64,000 nt of DNA from a marine gamma proteobacterium HTCC2148 (GTDB lineage: Bacteria > Pseudomonadota > Gammaproteobacteria > Pseudomonadales > Halieaceae). The translations under genes were made by a program, and so were the position numbers. The DNA is taken from assembly GCA_000156295.1 (NCBI GenBank), contig DS999223.1, forward strand, positions 385,447 to 449,446, written 5' to 3'. Shown in pieces: positions 9,050 to 18,893 of this stretch; the stretch's first letter is position 1, and each line of letters opens with the position of its first letter. The notes beneath the pieces were generated by a model. It had not been told where the DNA came from, ran no database searches, and saw only the letters and a list, made by a program, of their open reading frames with translations.

Positions 9050-9083
9050 GGGTGTGTTTTTCGGTCGTGTTTCGAGAGCTGGC

Positions 9084-9130
9084 AGTATAAGTGTCGCTCA
9101 AGGGTCGCGCTATATCATATTCGGACATGG
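9084..9130 (-). promoter_or_regulatory. Predicted activator site + -10 (regulon site D) for the FMO operon
   Basis: On the minus strand the sequence from 9130 reads CCATGTCCGAATATGATAT, matching the shared element over TGTCCGAATATGAT. TATACT begins at 9089, 41 bases from the element start, close to the 40-base spacing of the other copies. The FMO start codon is about 35 bases further downstream. The element lies back-to-back with site B, making 9050-9330 a bidirectional control region. Confidence 0.55.
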
Positions 9131-9224
9131 TATTTGAGCGCTCGAGCAAGAGCACAAATGTGCGTGCCAGAATAGGGCAGGTATCCTGAGTCTGTGCCGA
9201 GTTTGGAGACTGAAGTTCTCGGCA

Positions 9225-9270
9225 GATTGTCCGAATATGATATTCGCGGGCTTGGGCGCGTAGATATAAT
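9225..9270 (+). promoter_or_regulatory. Predicted activator site + -10 (regulon site B) for the DUF3604 operon
   Basis: GATTGTCCGAATATGAT at 9225-9241 is identical over 17 bases to site A. TATAAT at 9265-9270 is exactly 40 bp from the element start, again with no good -35. An inverted repeat CGAATA-TGA-TATTCG is visible inside this copy. The first start codon of the downstream operon is at 9331 with GAGAGG ten bases before it. Confidence 0.6.
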
Positions 9271-9330
9271 CCAGTTCACCTAAGAAGATTGAACTTCCCA
9301 GGTCCTGGCCATCTGGTGAGAGGCAGTGTC

Positions 9331-11397
9331 ATGTTGAAAAAATTTGCTCTGGGGGCGTTTGTTGTCCTTGCCCTGGGCGTTGGCGTCGCTGCCGTTAAAT
9401 TTCTCATCCCCATGTACACCGTTCTCGGTAAGGTTGGGCCCGGCACCGCACCGCGCGACCTTGCTCAGCAGGATGACAGCAAGGTGGTGGCGCCCTATCT
9501 CAAAGCCTATGCGGAGCCTGCCCCAGAGCAGCCGACTGCCGATACTATGACTCCCGGTTCTATGGCTACCGGTGAGGCGAACCTCTATTGGGGCGAGTTG
9601 CATCTGCATACCACGGAAAGTTTTGATGCCAGTATGATGGGCAATAAACTCAGTATTGAAGATGCCTACCGTTTCGCCAAAGGTGATCCCCTGGTGGGCC
9701 CCGGAGGTGAGACTATGCAGTTGAGTCGCCCCCTGGATTTTGTCGCGATTACCGATCACGCCGAAGGCTTCGGTAGCCGCACGCATTGCGATGATCCAAA
9801 CCTGTCGCTGCGTGAGCGCGCGACTTGTTGGTTGATGGGCATGGACAACCCTGCCTTATTTTCTATCTTTGTCGATGGGGCTCGTGGTACAGCCGAAGCT
9901 GGCGATCCTTCGCAGCCAGCGGGTGTTTATCAAGCCGAGCTCCGTCAGCCTCTCGATATGAGCCAAATGCCTACCTGTAAAGGGGGCAAGGATGCGGCTC
10001 AACGGTGTTATGACAATACCTACAGGGATTGGGCACGTTATGTCCGGCTTGCGGATGACTATTACGAACCCGGAGAGTTAACCACACTGATTGCTTACGA
10101 GTTTTCGCCAGGGTTGCCGGACCAGGGTAAGCACCATCGCAATGTTATTTACCGTTCCAACATTGTACCTGAACGGGCCATTTCCAGCTTTGATGTACCC
10201 AATGCCATTGAGCTGTGGAAGGGGCTTGAGGCGACTTGCGATAAAGCCGACGGCTGTGACTTTTTGACCATACCCCATAATCCGAACAAGGCCTGGGGGC
10301 TGACCTATTCCCGTTACACCTGGGATGGCCAGCAATACGGCGAGGACGACTGGCGTTTGCGACAAAAACGCGAACCACTGACCGAAATTTTCCAGATCAA
10401 AGGTTCTCAGGAGTGTGCGCTGGGCGTCGGCGCAACGGATGAAGAGTGCGCCTTTGCCCAGGTGCTGGACCCATGCCAACCGGGCGAGACGACCGGTTGC
10501 GCCTTTCAAACCGGGTTCGTTCGCCAGGGTATGAAGGTGGGTCTGGAGCTTGAGATGGAGTTTGGTTTCAACCCCCTGCAAAATGGTTTTGTAGCGGCAA
10601 CAGACAGCCATAACTCCAATCCCGGGGATGTTGAGGAGTGGGATTACCGTGGATCGGCAGGCACGGTTCAATCTCCTGCATTGCGCCGCCTTAGGCACAC
10701 AAACAAGGGCGAGAAAGCGTACAAGTCCTCTCTTAAATTCAACACCTCGGGTGGCCTGGCCGCAGTTTGGGCACCCGAAAATACCCGGGAAGCCATTTTT
10801 GACGCGCTTGCACGCCGCGAAACCTATGCCACCTCGGGGCCTCGCATCGCGCTGCGTTTTTATGCCGGTCGGGACATCGATGAGGCGATGATAGACGCCC
10901 CCGGCTTGGTGCAACATCTGGAGGCGACGGCAGTTCCCATGGGAGCGGTTTTGACCACCAATCAGCAGCCAGATTCTCCGGCGTTCCTTGTCTGGGCGGT
11001 TAGGGACCCGCTGGATGCCCCCCTGCAGCGCATTCAAATGGTCAAGGGCTGGATTGATGATACGGGCCAGACACATGAAAAGGTGGTCGATATTGCTTGT
11101 ACTGAAGGCCTGCAAGTAGATCCGGCAACAGGTCGCTGTCCAGACAATGGCGCCAGTGTTGATCTGGCAAGTTGCCAGTTTAGTACAGGTTCCGGCGCCA
11201 CAGAGCTAAAAACCCTTTGGCGTGATCCGGATTACACCCCTGATCAAAGTGCTTTCTACTATGTGCGCGTGTTAATGAATCCCACTTGTCGCTGGTCAAG
11301 CTTTGATGCTATTCGCCTTGGCAGAGAACCTCCCCAGGGTGTGCCTGCAACCATTCAGGAAAGAGCATGGTCCTCTCCGATCTGGTCAGACGGTTAA
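9331..11397 (+). CDS. DUF3604 domain protein, membrane-anchored (tandem copy 1)
   Basis: ATG at 9331 preceded by GAGAGG is preferred over the in-frame ATG at 9289. The 688-residue product opens with an uncleaved-looking hydrophobic anchor (about residues 5-28, no lipobox). The DUF3604 domain shows WGELHLHT (HxH), AITDHAEG, TIPHNPNKAWG and ATDSH, the same ligand-like set as the lipoprotein paralogue. The C-terminus has ATIQERAWSSPIW. Predicted periplasmic metallohydrolase of unknown reaction. The extra Cys pairs near residues 140-160 and 350-380 could form disulfides. The next gene, 24 bp downstream, is a close paralogue, so this is a tandem duplication. Confidence 0.88.
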   Translation: MLKKFALGAFVVLALGVGVAAVKFLIPMYTVLGKVGPGTAPRDLAQQDDSKVVAPYLKAYAEPAPEQPTADTMTPGSMATGEANLYWGELHLHTTESFDASMMGNKLSIEDAYRFAKGDPLVGPGGETMQLSRPLDFVAITDHAEGFGSRTHCDDPNLSLRERATCWLMGMDNPALFSIFVDGARGTAEAGDPSQPAGVYQAELRQPLDMSQMPTCKGGKDAAQRCYDNTYRDWARYVRLADDYYEPGELTTLIAYEFSPGLPDQGKHHRNVIYRSNIVPERAISSFDVPNAIELWKGLEATCDKADGCDFLTIPHNPNKAWGLTYSRYTWDGQQYGEDDWRLRQKREPLTEIFQIKGSQECALGVGATDEECAFAQVLDPCQPGETTGCAFQTGFVRQGMKVGLELEMEFGFNPLQNGFVAATDSHNSNPGDVEEWDYRGSAGTVQSPALRRLRHTNKGEKAYKSSLKFNTSGGLAAVWAPENTREAIFDALARRETYATSGPRIALRFYAGRDIDEAMIDAPGLVQHLEATAVPMGAVLTTNQQPDSPAFLVWAVRDPLDAPLQRIQMVKGWIDDTGQTHEKVVDIACTEGLQVDPATGRCPDNGASVDLASCQFSTGSGATELKTLWRDPDYTPDQSAFYYVRVLMNPTCRWSSFDAIRLGREPPQGVPATIQERAWSSPIWSDG

Positions 11398-11421
11398 CTT
11401 TGAGTTTAAGGCTATAAAATC

Positions 11422-13458
11422 ATGAAGAAACTTGGATTGGTCGCGCTGATTATCTTGCTCCTTTTGATTGGCGTTGTTGCTGTCGGCAACCACCTTATCC
11501 TCGACAAGATAGGGCCGGAATCTGTGCCGCGGGATTTAGCTTTGCAAGACGACAGTAAGGTTGTGGCCCCGGTTGTTCAACCTGCTGCCAATGGTGAGGC
11601 GCCCAGCAGCGGTGGGGAATTGAATCTGTATTGGGGCGAGTTGCATCTGCATACCGCCGAAAGTTTTGACTCCTCAATGATGGGAAATAAACTGGGTATT
11701 GAAGACGCTTACCGTTTCGCTAAGGGCGAACCCTTGATAGGCGCTGGCGGTGAGACCATGCAGTTGAGTCGCCCTCTGGATTTTGTGGCAATTACCGATC
11801 ACGCCGAAGGCTTTGGTAGTCGTACGCACTGCGATGATCCAAATTTGTCGCTGTTCGAGCGTGCGGCCTGCTGGGTCATGGCTCAGGATAGCCCGATATT
11901 TTTATCCCTGATTGTTGAGGGCGCTCGCGGTGAAGATGAACCTGGCGAGCTCTCACTGCCGACCGGTGTCTACCAGCCAAAAGCTCGCAAAGTGCCCGGT
12001 GTGGACAGATTTCCTACCTGTAAATGGGGCGATAGCACAGTCGAGCGCTGTTATGACAATGTCAGTACGGATTGGGCACGCTATGTCCAGCTAGCCGATG
12101 ACTATTACGAACCCGGAGAGCTCACCACGCTGGTAGCCTACGAGTTTTCACCGGGTATGCCGGATCAGGGTAAACACCATCGCAATGTAATTTTCCGTTC
12201 TAATAGTGTGCCTGAGCGGGCGATCTCCAGTATTGATGTGCCCAATGCTATTGAACTCTGGAAAGGGCTTGAAGCTACTTGCGATAAAGCAGATGGCTGC
12301 GATTTTTTGACCATGCCCCATAACCCCAATAAAGCTTGGGGGCTGACATATTCCCGTTATGCCTATGATGGTAAGCAATACACTGAAGACGATTGGCGCC
12401 TGCGTCAGCGACGTGAGCCTTTGACTGAGATTTACCAGAATAAAGGCGCATCAGAATGCGCGTTGGGTGTTGGCGCCACGGATGAAGAGTGCGCCTTTGC
12501 ACAGGTCCTGGACCCCTGCCAGCCGGGTGAGACCACTGGCTGTGCTTTTGAAACAGGGTTCGTTCGCGACGGCTTGAAGGTGGGTTTAGAGCTTGAGCAA
12601 GAGTTGGGTTTCAACCCTCTACAAATTGGCTTTATTGCTGCCACTGACGGTCACAACGCCAACCCTGGGGATGTTGAGGAGTGGGACTTTCGTGGGACGG
12701 TAGGCACAATTTCTTCACCAGCGGTGCGCCGCATGAGCGGTACTAACCTGGGTGATAAAGCGTACCGATCCATGCTCAAATTTCATACCCCGGGCGGCTT
12801 GGCCGCAGTCTGGGCCCCCGAAAATACCCGCGAAGCCATTTTTGATGCCCTCGCACGTCGGGAAACCTATGCCACCTCGGGGCCACGTATCGGGCTGCGT
12901 TTTTATGCCGGTAGGGGTATCGATCAAGCAATGATCGACGCGCCCGACCTGGTGCAACACCTGGAAGCTGAAGCTGTGTCTATGGGGGCGGTGCTTCCGT
13001 CCAGCCAGCGGCCAGACCAACAGTCAGAGTCTCCGGAGTTTCTTGTCTGGGCGGTTAGGGATCCTATGGATGCCCCGCTGCAACGACTTCAAATGGTTAA
13101 AGGCTGGATCGATGATGCAGGCCAGACACATGAAAACGTGGTCGATATTGCCTGCGCCGATGGCCTGCAAGTTGATCCGGCCACCGGCCGCTGCCCTGAT
13201 AATGGCGCCAGCGTTGATTTGTCCACCTGCCAGTACAGTGCTGGCTCCGGTGCTACTGAATTAAAAACCATTTGGCGCGACCCGGATTACGATCAGAATC
13301 AAAGCGCTTTTTACTATGTGCGCGTGTTAATGAATCCCACTTGTCGCTGGTCAAGCTTTGATGCCATTCGTCTTGGCAGAGAACCAGACCCGAGTGTACC
13401 GGCAACCATTCAGGAAAGGGCCTGGTCTTCGCCTATTTGGGCTGGCGGGCAACTCTGA
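11422..13458 (+). CDS. DUF3604 domain protein, membrane-anchored (tandem copy 2)
   Basis: A 678-residue paralogue of the preceding gene. Long identical blocks include the WGELHLHT region, the AITDHAEGFGSRTHCDDPNL segment, the ALGVGATDEECAFAQVLDPC region and the C-terminal FDAIRLGREP. Copy 2 has ATDGH where copy 1 has ATDSH, so the His ligand is kept. It has an N-terminal hydrophobic anchor (about residues 5-28). Divergence concentrates around copy-2 residues 165-200 and in the linker after the anchor, which may alter substrate preference. Function as for copy 1: predicted metal-dependent periplasmic hydrolase, reaction unassigned. Confidence 0.88.
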   Translation: MKKLGLVALIILLLLIGVVAVGNHLILDKIGPESVPRDLALQDDSKVVAPVVQPAANGEAPSSGGELNLYWGELHLHTAESFDSSMMGNKLGIEDAYRFAKGEPLIGAGGETMQLSRPLDFVAITDHAEGFGSRTHCDDPNLSLFERAACWVMAQDSPIFLSLIVEGARGEDEPGELSLPTGVYQPKARKVPGVDRFPTCKWGDSTVERCYDNVSTDWARYVQLADDYYEPGELTTLVAYEFSPGMPDQGKHHRNVIFRSNSVPERAISSIDVPNAIELWKGLEATCDKADGCDFLTMPHNPNKAWGLTYSRYAYDGKQYTEDDWRLRQRREPLTEIYQNKGASECALGVGATDEECAFAQVLDPCQPGETTGCAFETGFVRDGLKVGLELEQELGFNPLQIGFIAATDGHNANPGDVEEWDFRGTVGTISSPAVRRMSGTNLGDKAYRSMLKFHTPGGLAAVWAPENTREAIFDALARRETYATSGPRIGLRFYAGRGIDQAMIDAPDLVQHLEAEAVSMGAVLPSSQRPDQQSESPEFLVWAVRDPMDAPLQRLQMVKGWIDDAGQTHENVVDIACADGLQVDPATGRCPDNGASVDLSTCQYSAGSGATELKTIWRDPDYDQNQSAFYYVRVLMNPTCRWSSFDAIRLGREPDPSVPATIQERAWSSPIWAGGQL

Positions 13459-13491
13459 AATCAACCACCAGGCATTAAGGAGTTGGGGCTG

Positions 13492-14817
13492 ATGACCCAG
13501 CAAGACTATCAATCAGAGCTTAATGGCTATTACCAGAACTCGACTTGCGCTACAGAATATGGCGGTGTCAGGCGCCAGAAACATGCGAGAAGCCCCGGCC
13601 TGAATATTCAGCCCGGTGAAACTCTGAAGGTCACCTCGCGCCGGTTTGCCAAAGGCAAGTGGGTGGTCGGTACCGTCAATGCCGATAACCGCCTATTTAT
13701 TTTTGGCTGCTCTGTGCCTTCCCAACCTGATGTGTCCATTGGTTGGGTAGAAGAGCTTGACCCGATTACCCTTGAAACGATTAGCCAGTCCCCTGAATTA
13801 ACCACCGGCGGACATAACTGGTGTGGTGGCGCTGCGGTGCTGGCGGACGGCACCATTATTACCGGCTTTGGTAATCGCATACATAAACTGACCCTCGACC
13901 TTGAGCTGATTGCGGAACTGGAACTGCCGGTGGATCATGCCCATAACGGCATCAGTTTGCTATCCGATGGCATGATGATTACCCGTAACCTCGAACACGA
14001 TCACGGCAAAAAATCAGTCTTCACGGTGTTTGATACAAACACCTTGCAGGTGGTCAAAAGAGTTGAATTTGTTGGCGCCTCTATTGGTCGCTTCTGCGTT
14101 GATCCGACACCGGACGGCGACTATGTCTACGCCACCACGCCGACCCATATTCATCGCCTGATCTATAAAAATCAAAATCTGGTGCTGGATCAAAACTGGA
14201 ACGCCTCCTACGATCTACCCGATGAAAACCAGAGCTTTGCCTGGTGTAACACCGTTGGCGATGACAGTGTCTGGTTCATGGATATGGGTGACACTCCACC
14301 ACTAGAAACGATCATGCGTGCCTATCCTGTTGGAACCCAACCAATGGCCTTTTCCAAATCCTGTAGTGCTCCGGTGCGTGTACACCGAGTATCCACTACG
14401 GATAGTAATTCAACCGATGTGTTAACGCCGTTTGAATTACCCTATGGCGGGCACAACTCATCCCCGCTCTACGTGCAAGATAAAAAAATCCTGTTGACCT
14501 TTGATACAAATAATAGAAAAACCGGCGCCTGGCGATTTAATGGGCCGGGGGACTTTGAGGAATTGTGGGTTCACGATATCGCCAATTCCAATCAGGTGTT
14601 GTATTACCCCGACACGGGTGAAGTCGTGCTTGATGATGTGCTGGATGATAAAACCGTTGATGCTGTTGTTATTGATATAGAAACGGGTGAAGAAAAAGGA
14701 CGTACAGCTACCGGCACTCGTTACCCGGCAGCCATGGCCTTTTACCCTGGTTTGAATCGTGATTGCTACTCGACCAGTGGTGCAGAGGGTGTGTTGTACC
14801 GAGTTTTCGTCTCTTAG
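13492..14817 (+). CDS. Predicted beta-propeller protein of unknown function
   Basis: AAGGAG at 13477-13482 gives ideal spacing to ATG at 13492, rather than the TTG at 13483. The 441-residue product has no signal peptide. It shows repeated beta-strand-rich units with GG/DG turns, for example GGHNWCGGAAVLADGTIITG, DHAHNGISLLSDGMMITRN and PDGDYVYATTP. This pattern resembles quinoprotein/SMP-30/YncE-like propellers. Several conserved-looking His pairs (HNWCGG, HAHNG, GGHNSSP) could bind a metal. I do not recognise a named family. Being fourth in the DUF3604 operon, it probably acts on or binds the same compound. Confidence 0.65.
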   Translation: MTQQDYQSELNGYYQNSTCATEYGGVRRQKHARSPGLNIQPGETLKVTSRRFAKGKWVVGTVNADNRLFIFGCSVPSQPDVSIGWVEELDPITLETISQSPELTTGGHNWCGGAAVLADGTIITGFGNRIHKLTLDLELIAELELPVDHAHNGISLLSDGMMITRNLEHDHGKKSVFTVFDTNTLQVVKRVEFVGASIGRFCVDPTPDGDYVYATTPTHIHRLIYKNQNLVLDQNWNASYDLPDENQSFAWCNTVGDDSVWFMDMGDTPPLETIMRAYPVGTQPMAFSKSCSAPVRVHRVSTTDSNSTDVLTPFELPYGGHNSSPLYVQDKKILLTFDTNNRKTGAWRFNGPGDFEELWVHDIANSNQVLYYPDTGEVVLDDVLDDKTVDAVVIDIETGEEKGRTATGTRYPAAMAFYPGLNRDCYSTSGAEGVLYRVFVS

Positions 14818-14853
14818 AGGCAAAGAAATTAATAAAAAGTAAGTGGTGAAGGA

Positions 14854-16317
14854 ATGAAATTAAAACCGATAAAAATTTGTGCTGCTCTGGTGGTGATGTT
14901 AGCCGTTGCCGGTGGCAGTTACTGGCAGGTCAATTTCAATAAAGACTGGCGTCAGCAGTACGCCTACAGCAAAGGTGTGGACGCACTGATTTACGCGTTT
15001 CCCTATTATTTGAACACAGTGCTTCGCTATAAGTGGGGTCAGCCTGACGCGCCAGAGGGTCAGCAAGTACCGGTGGACGCGATAAACAAGTTCTGGCACG
15101 CGACGTTTGTCGATCCTAAAAACTATCGCGACGGTGGCGCGCCGAATGCCGATACGCTCTACTCACCTGCCTGGATATACGCCAAAGAGCAGCCGATCAT
15201 TATTACGGTACCGGAGATTCCGGGTGACCGATATTTTGCAATTGAACTGGCGGGTTTTGATTCAGACAACTTTGCCTATATCAGCAAGCGCCTCCACGGC
15301 AATGGTGGCGGTAACTATGCCATCGTGCCGCCGAATTGGCAGGGAGACTTGCCCGACGATGTGGAGTTTGTAGCCCATAATCCAACCCCCTGGTTTTATG
15401 CCATGGCCAGAATTTATGCTGACTTCAATGGCCCCAGTGATCAGGCAGCGGTTGCAGCCATACAGTCACAAATGCAGATTGTGGGCTTGAGTGACTGGGG
15501 TAAGGAAAATCCCCCCCGACCTGCGCACCCGCCTGTTCCCGATGTCGGTGATCTGAGTGATGTTCTGCTTGAATCCGATGTGGTGAGTTACATTAAAAAA
15601 ATGGTGATCTCAGACCCGATGTCTTTCTGGCGCACCGTCAATCACGCGATGACCGTCAATGGTGTGCCTGAGCGTGATCAGCGCTATTTGAAAGATTGGG
15701 CCGAGCTACATATTGGACCGGACCAGGATGTATCCCAGGCTGAGGAAAATGAGCAGGCAGGTCTGGCCAAGGCAGTGCTTGATGGCATCATGATCATGCG
15801 CGCCTACAGGAGCAGTGAAGATAGAAAGGTCAACGGTTGGGGTGTGCCACCAGTGGGCTTCGGGCGCTCCGGCGTTCACGGAAATTTTTATATGCGCGGA
15901 GCCATTCAGTCGATGCGGGGCATTGTCGCCAATGATGCAGAGGAAGCCATGTATATGGCCAGGGATAAAGATCAGAACGGCGACAGCATTACCAGCGAGC
16001 ATACTTACGAACTCCGCTTTCCGTCGGGACAAACTCCGCCAGCCAGGTATTTCTGGTCACTCACAGTTTACGACCAGGACGCCAACCTGATGCTCAACGA
16101 CTATGACCGCTATGCCATCAGCGGTAACTCAGAGGACTTGATCTACGAAGACGATGGCAGCCTGCGGATTCTGATCGGTGGCAAGCCTCCTGAGGGAATG
16201 GTTGGCAACTGGTTACCGGCGGGTGAGTCTTTCACTCGAGTTACATTGAGAGTGTACGGCCCCGAGAAAGCCATGTTGGAGCGAAGCTGGAAGCCGCCCC
16301 AGTTGAAGCGACTTTAA
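14854..16317 (+). CDS. DUF1254/DUF1214 domain protein, exported or membrane-anchored
   Basis: A 487-residue product with an N-terminal hydrophobic segment (about residues 8-24). The DUF1254 region (about 40-190) includes GGAPNADTLYSPAWIY and PGDRYFAIELAGF. The C-terminal DUF1214 region (about 375-480) includes the ARYFWSLTVYDQ segment. Such proteins are widespread in environmental bacteria, often near transporters and catabolic genes, with no assigned reaction. It is 36 bp after the beta-propeller gene and reads with the operon. The probable location is the periplasm, together with the DUF3604 proteins. Confidence 0.85.
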   Translation: MKLKPIKICAALVVMLAVAGGSYWQVNFNKDWRQQYAYSKGVDALIYAFPYYLNTVLRYKWGQPDAPEGQQVPVDAINKFWHATFVDPKNYRDGGAPNADTLYSPAWIYAKEQPIIITVPEIPGDRYFAIELAGFDSDNFAYISKRLHGNGGGNYAIVPPNWQGDLPDDVEFVAHNPTPWFYAMARIYADFNGPSDQAAVAAIQSQMQIVGLSDWGKENPPRPAHPPVPDVGDLSDVLLESDVVSYIKKMVISDPMSFWRTVNHAMTVNGVPERDQRYLKDWAELHIGPDQDVSQAEENEQAGLAKAVLDGIMIMRAYRSSEDRKVNGWGVPPVGFGRSGVHGNFYMRGAIQSMRGIVANDAEEAMYMARDKDQNGDSITSEHTYELRFPSGQTPPARYFWSLTVYDQDANLMLNDYDRYAISGNSEDLIYEDDGSLRILIGGKPPEGMVGNWLPAGESFTRVTLRVYGPEKAMLERSWKPPQLKRL

Positions 16318-16369
16318 TGAAGCCGCGCAATATAAATGGTCTCGAGGATGACAATTAGAGTTCCGAATT

Positions 16370-17719
16370 ATGCTTGAACCAGAGAACAATCCCACCGCCT
16401 CTTACTTCGTTGACCCGCCGCGCCTGCTACGCTTTTTCGTGTCAAAGAGACTTAGCCGATTTGCAAACGCCCAATGGAAAGCGAAGAAACGAGCAGCCGC
16501 CGAGAAGAGTCGCAATGCCGAGGGGCGAGCTCACGTTGTGGAGTATTTCCACCAGGTGGACGATCCCTACTCGCACCTGATGGCGCAGGTAGTCGCGCAG
16601 TTTGCCGAGAGTTATGACATTGAAGTTGTGCCGCATCTTATCCGCGCAACTGGCGGCCGCAGCCAGCCTGAGGAAGAAAAGCTGGCAGTTTGGGCACGCC
16701 GTGACTGTGGATTGATAGCGCCGCATTATGGCTTGAGCTTTCCCGATAATGCTGGGGTGGTGCCTGAGCCTGAATTGCAGCAGGCGGCTAATCGAGCGCT
16801 TACAAAGCTTGGCGCAAAAGATTTTCTAAATCAGGTTGAAGGTATTAGCACCAGCTTATGGTCAGATGGCTCTATCGATGCTGGTCAGGTGACTGTGGAG
16901 GAAGCTGAAGCGGCTATCAAGGCAGGGTCTGCGCGCCTGGCAGAATTGGATCATTATTCAGGCGCGATGCTTTATTACGCTGGCGAGTGGTACTGGGGCG
17001 TTGACCGACTGTTTCACCTGGAGGAGCGCCTGCGTGAATTGGGTGTGTGTAAAGAGCCGGGTCAGCCCTATATTGCACCCCGGCCTGAACTGGACGTTAG
17101 GGGGGTTGATGCCAGCGGATTGCAATTGCATTTCTTCCCCTCTCTGAACAGCCCCTATACCGCAATCATTTATGACAACACCATTGAGCTCAGTCGGGCC
17201 TGCAAGATAAACCTTCACCACAAACCTGTTCTGCCGATGGTAATGCGGGGCGTCCCTGCCACCCCGGACAAGGTTGCCTATATCTTCTTTGATGTAAAGC
17301 GCGAGAGTGAATTTCTGGGTGTGCCTTTTGGAAACACGGTAATAACGATTGGCGAGCCTACCCGGCAGTGCTACTCACTAATGCCCTGGGCCAAGTCGCT
17401 CGGTAAAGATGTAGAGCTCCTCAGCACCTTATTGCGCTATGCCTTTGCCGAAGGCAAAGGGTTACACAAACAAAAATACATAAAGCAAGCGGTAGAAGCA
17501 GTGGGGCTGGATTGGTCGGAGGCCCTTAAGCACCTTGGCGGTGAAGACTGGAAGCCGTTCATAGAAAAACATCAGGATGAAATGGTGGAGGGCATGGGCC
17601 TTTGGGGTGTGCCTTCCTACCGGCTTTGTGGCCCCGACGGTGAGCCTGATCTGGAAGTGTGGGGGCAGGACCGGTTGTGGTTGGTGGCGGCAGAGATTCG
17701 ACGTCGCGCCTCGCTTTAG
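16370..17719 (+). CDS. Double DsbA-like thioredoxin-fold protein (HCCA isomerase / kappa-GST related)
   Basis: A 449-residue cytoplasmic protein with two consecutive DsbA/2-hydroxychromene-2-carboxylate isomerase-like units. The first begins at VEYFHQVDDPYSHLMAQ (about residue 56) and the second at LQLHFFPSLNSPYTAI (about residue 248). Each has the D/N-S/D-P-Y motif where HCCA isomerases and kappa GSTs bind glutathione, instead of a CxxC. The C-terminal part has GLWGVPSYRL, the cis-Pro-containing segment typical of the fold. Single-domain relatives isomerise ring-opened aromatics with glutathione; the doubled architecture is unusual. It is followed by a GST gene. A stretch with GGEDWKPF near the C-terminus agrees with family helices. 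Confidence 0.8.
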   Translation: MLEPENNPTASYFVDPPRLLRFFVSKRLSRFANAQWKAKKRAAAEKSRNAEGRAHVVEYFHQVDDPYSHLMAQVVAQFAESYDIEVVPHLIRATGGRSQPEEEKLAVWARRDCGLIAPHYGLSFPDNAGVVPEPELQQAANRALTKLGAKDFLNQVEGISTSLWSDGSIDAGQVTVEEAEAAIKAGSARLAELDHYSGAMLYYAGEWYWGVDRLFHLEERLRELGVCKEPGQPYIAPRPELDVRGVDASGLQLHFFPSLNSPYTAIIYDNTIELSRACKINLHHKPVLPMVMRGVPATPDKVAYIFFDVKRESEFLGVPFGNTVITIGEPTRQCYSLMPWAKSLGKDVELLSTLLRYAFAEGKGLHKQKYIKQAVEAVGLDWSEALKHLGGEDWKPFIEKHQDEMVEGMGLWGVPSYRLCGPDGEPDLEVWGQDRLWLVAAEIRRRASL

Positions 17720-17770
17720 TGTTTCTCCAACCTGATTCCTTATATTAGTGTTTTTCCAACCACTGGATTT

Positions 17771-18799
17771 ATGATGACTGATTTGAGACTTGTAGGCAGC
17801 TCGGTATCGCCCTATACACGTAAAGTGCGCGCGCTTTTACGTTATCGGCGCATTCCTTTTCAATTCGTTAGGAAAGGGGGGCGAGAGTCAGAAGATCTTC
17901 CACCTACACCGCTGCCACTGATTCCCTATGTCATATTTCCAGATCAAAGCGGTGAATTGACAGACGCTGTGGGCGACACAACGCCTATTATCAATCGCCT
18001 CGAGGATGACTATACGGCGCGCGCTGTGCGGCCAAAGGATCCGGCACTGGCCGTGATCGATGCATTGCTGGAAGAGTTCGGTGATGAGTGGTTGTCTAAA
18101 TGTATGTTCCATTTTCGTTGGTCAAAACCAGCGGACACACAGACCTCGTCGTCCTATCTGGCCTATGCCATGAATATGACGGCGACACCCGAGCAGGGAG
18201 AGGCGTTTGCCAGGATGTTTGCCGAGCGGCAGATTTCCCGGATTGGTGTGGTCGGGTCGAATGAAACAACCGGCCCTCTCATCGAAGAAAGCTGGCAACG
18301 CTATCTGGAAGTGTTTGATAGCCACCTCCAAAACCAGCCGTTTCTTTTAGGTAATCGTCCCGGTGCAGGCGATTACGGCTGCTTTGGTCAGATGACCATG
18401 CTTGTGTTGACCGACCCTACGCCTCAAGCGGTTTCTCGTCGTATCTCACCCCGTGCTTTTGCATGGACAGAAGCCATGGAAGACCATTCCGGGTTGGAGG
18501 TCGATGACTCAGATTGGATTGACCTGGATGCGCCACCAGAGACACTCAACGACTTGCTGTGTGAAGTTGGTCGATTGTTTGTGCCATTCATGCTCGAAAA
18601 TGCCATGGCTGCGGCAAGCGGCGACAAAATGTTCGAATGTGAGTTGGATGGACGTCCCTGGGTGCAAGAGACCTTCGTCTATCAGGCCAAATGCCTAAAG
18701 TGGTTGAAACAGCGCTACGATAATCTTGGTGAAAACGACAAAGAGCGTCTCGATAATGTTTTGTCTGGAACGGGGTGTGAAGCGTTGTTTGCAGAATAA
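17771..18799 (+). CDS. Glutathione S-transferase family protein
   Basis: A 342-residue protein starting at ATGATG. The thioredoxin-like N-terminal GST domain (about residues 4-85) has SSVSPYTRKVRALLRYRRIPF, with a Ser/Tyr-rich GSH site and no Cys. A helical C-terminal domain follows, longer than usual for GSTs (which are about 200-250 residues). It lies 52 bp after the double HCCA-like gene and probably ends the operon; a small hairpin (GGTCAC/GTGACC, 18860-18876) follows without a T tract. A glutathione-dependent conjugation, isomerisation or ether-cleavage step in the same pathway is likely; the exact reaction is unknown. Confidence 0.82.
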   Translation: MMTDLRLVGSSVSPYTRKVRALLRYRRIPFQFVRKGGRESEDLPPTPLPLIPYVIFPDQSGELTDAVGDTTPIINRLEDDYTARAVRPKDPALAVIDALLEEFGDEWLSKCMFHFRWSKPADTQTSSSYLAYAMNMTATPEQGEAFARMFAERQISRIGVVGSNETTGPLIEESWQRYLEVFDSHLQNQPFLLGNRPGAGDYGCFGQMTMLVLTDPTPQAVSRRISPRAFAWTEAMEDHSGLEVDDSDWIDLDAPPETLNDLLCEVGRLFVPFMLENAMAAASGDKMFECELDGRPWVQETFVYQAKCLKWLKQRYDNLGENDKERLDNVLSGTGCEALFAE

Positions 18800-18893
18800 T
18801 AAGCAGGTTAACGGGTTTTCGAAACCGAACTCCGAGTTGGGGCCGAACCCTCTTGGTCAGGTCACAAAGCGTGACCAGGTATCCTCTGGATAA

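Noticed and set aside
18860-18876. Hairpin GGTCAC/GTGACC as a strong terminator of the DUF3604 operon
   Set aside because: The stem is only 6 bp and has no T tract; mentioned only with the GST gene.
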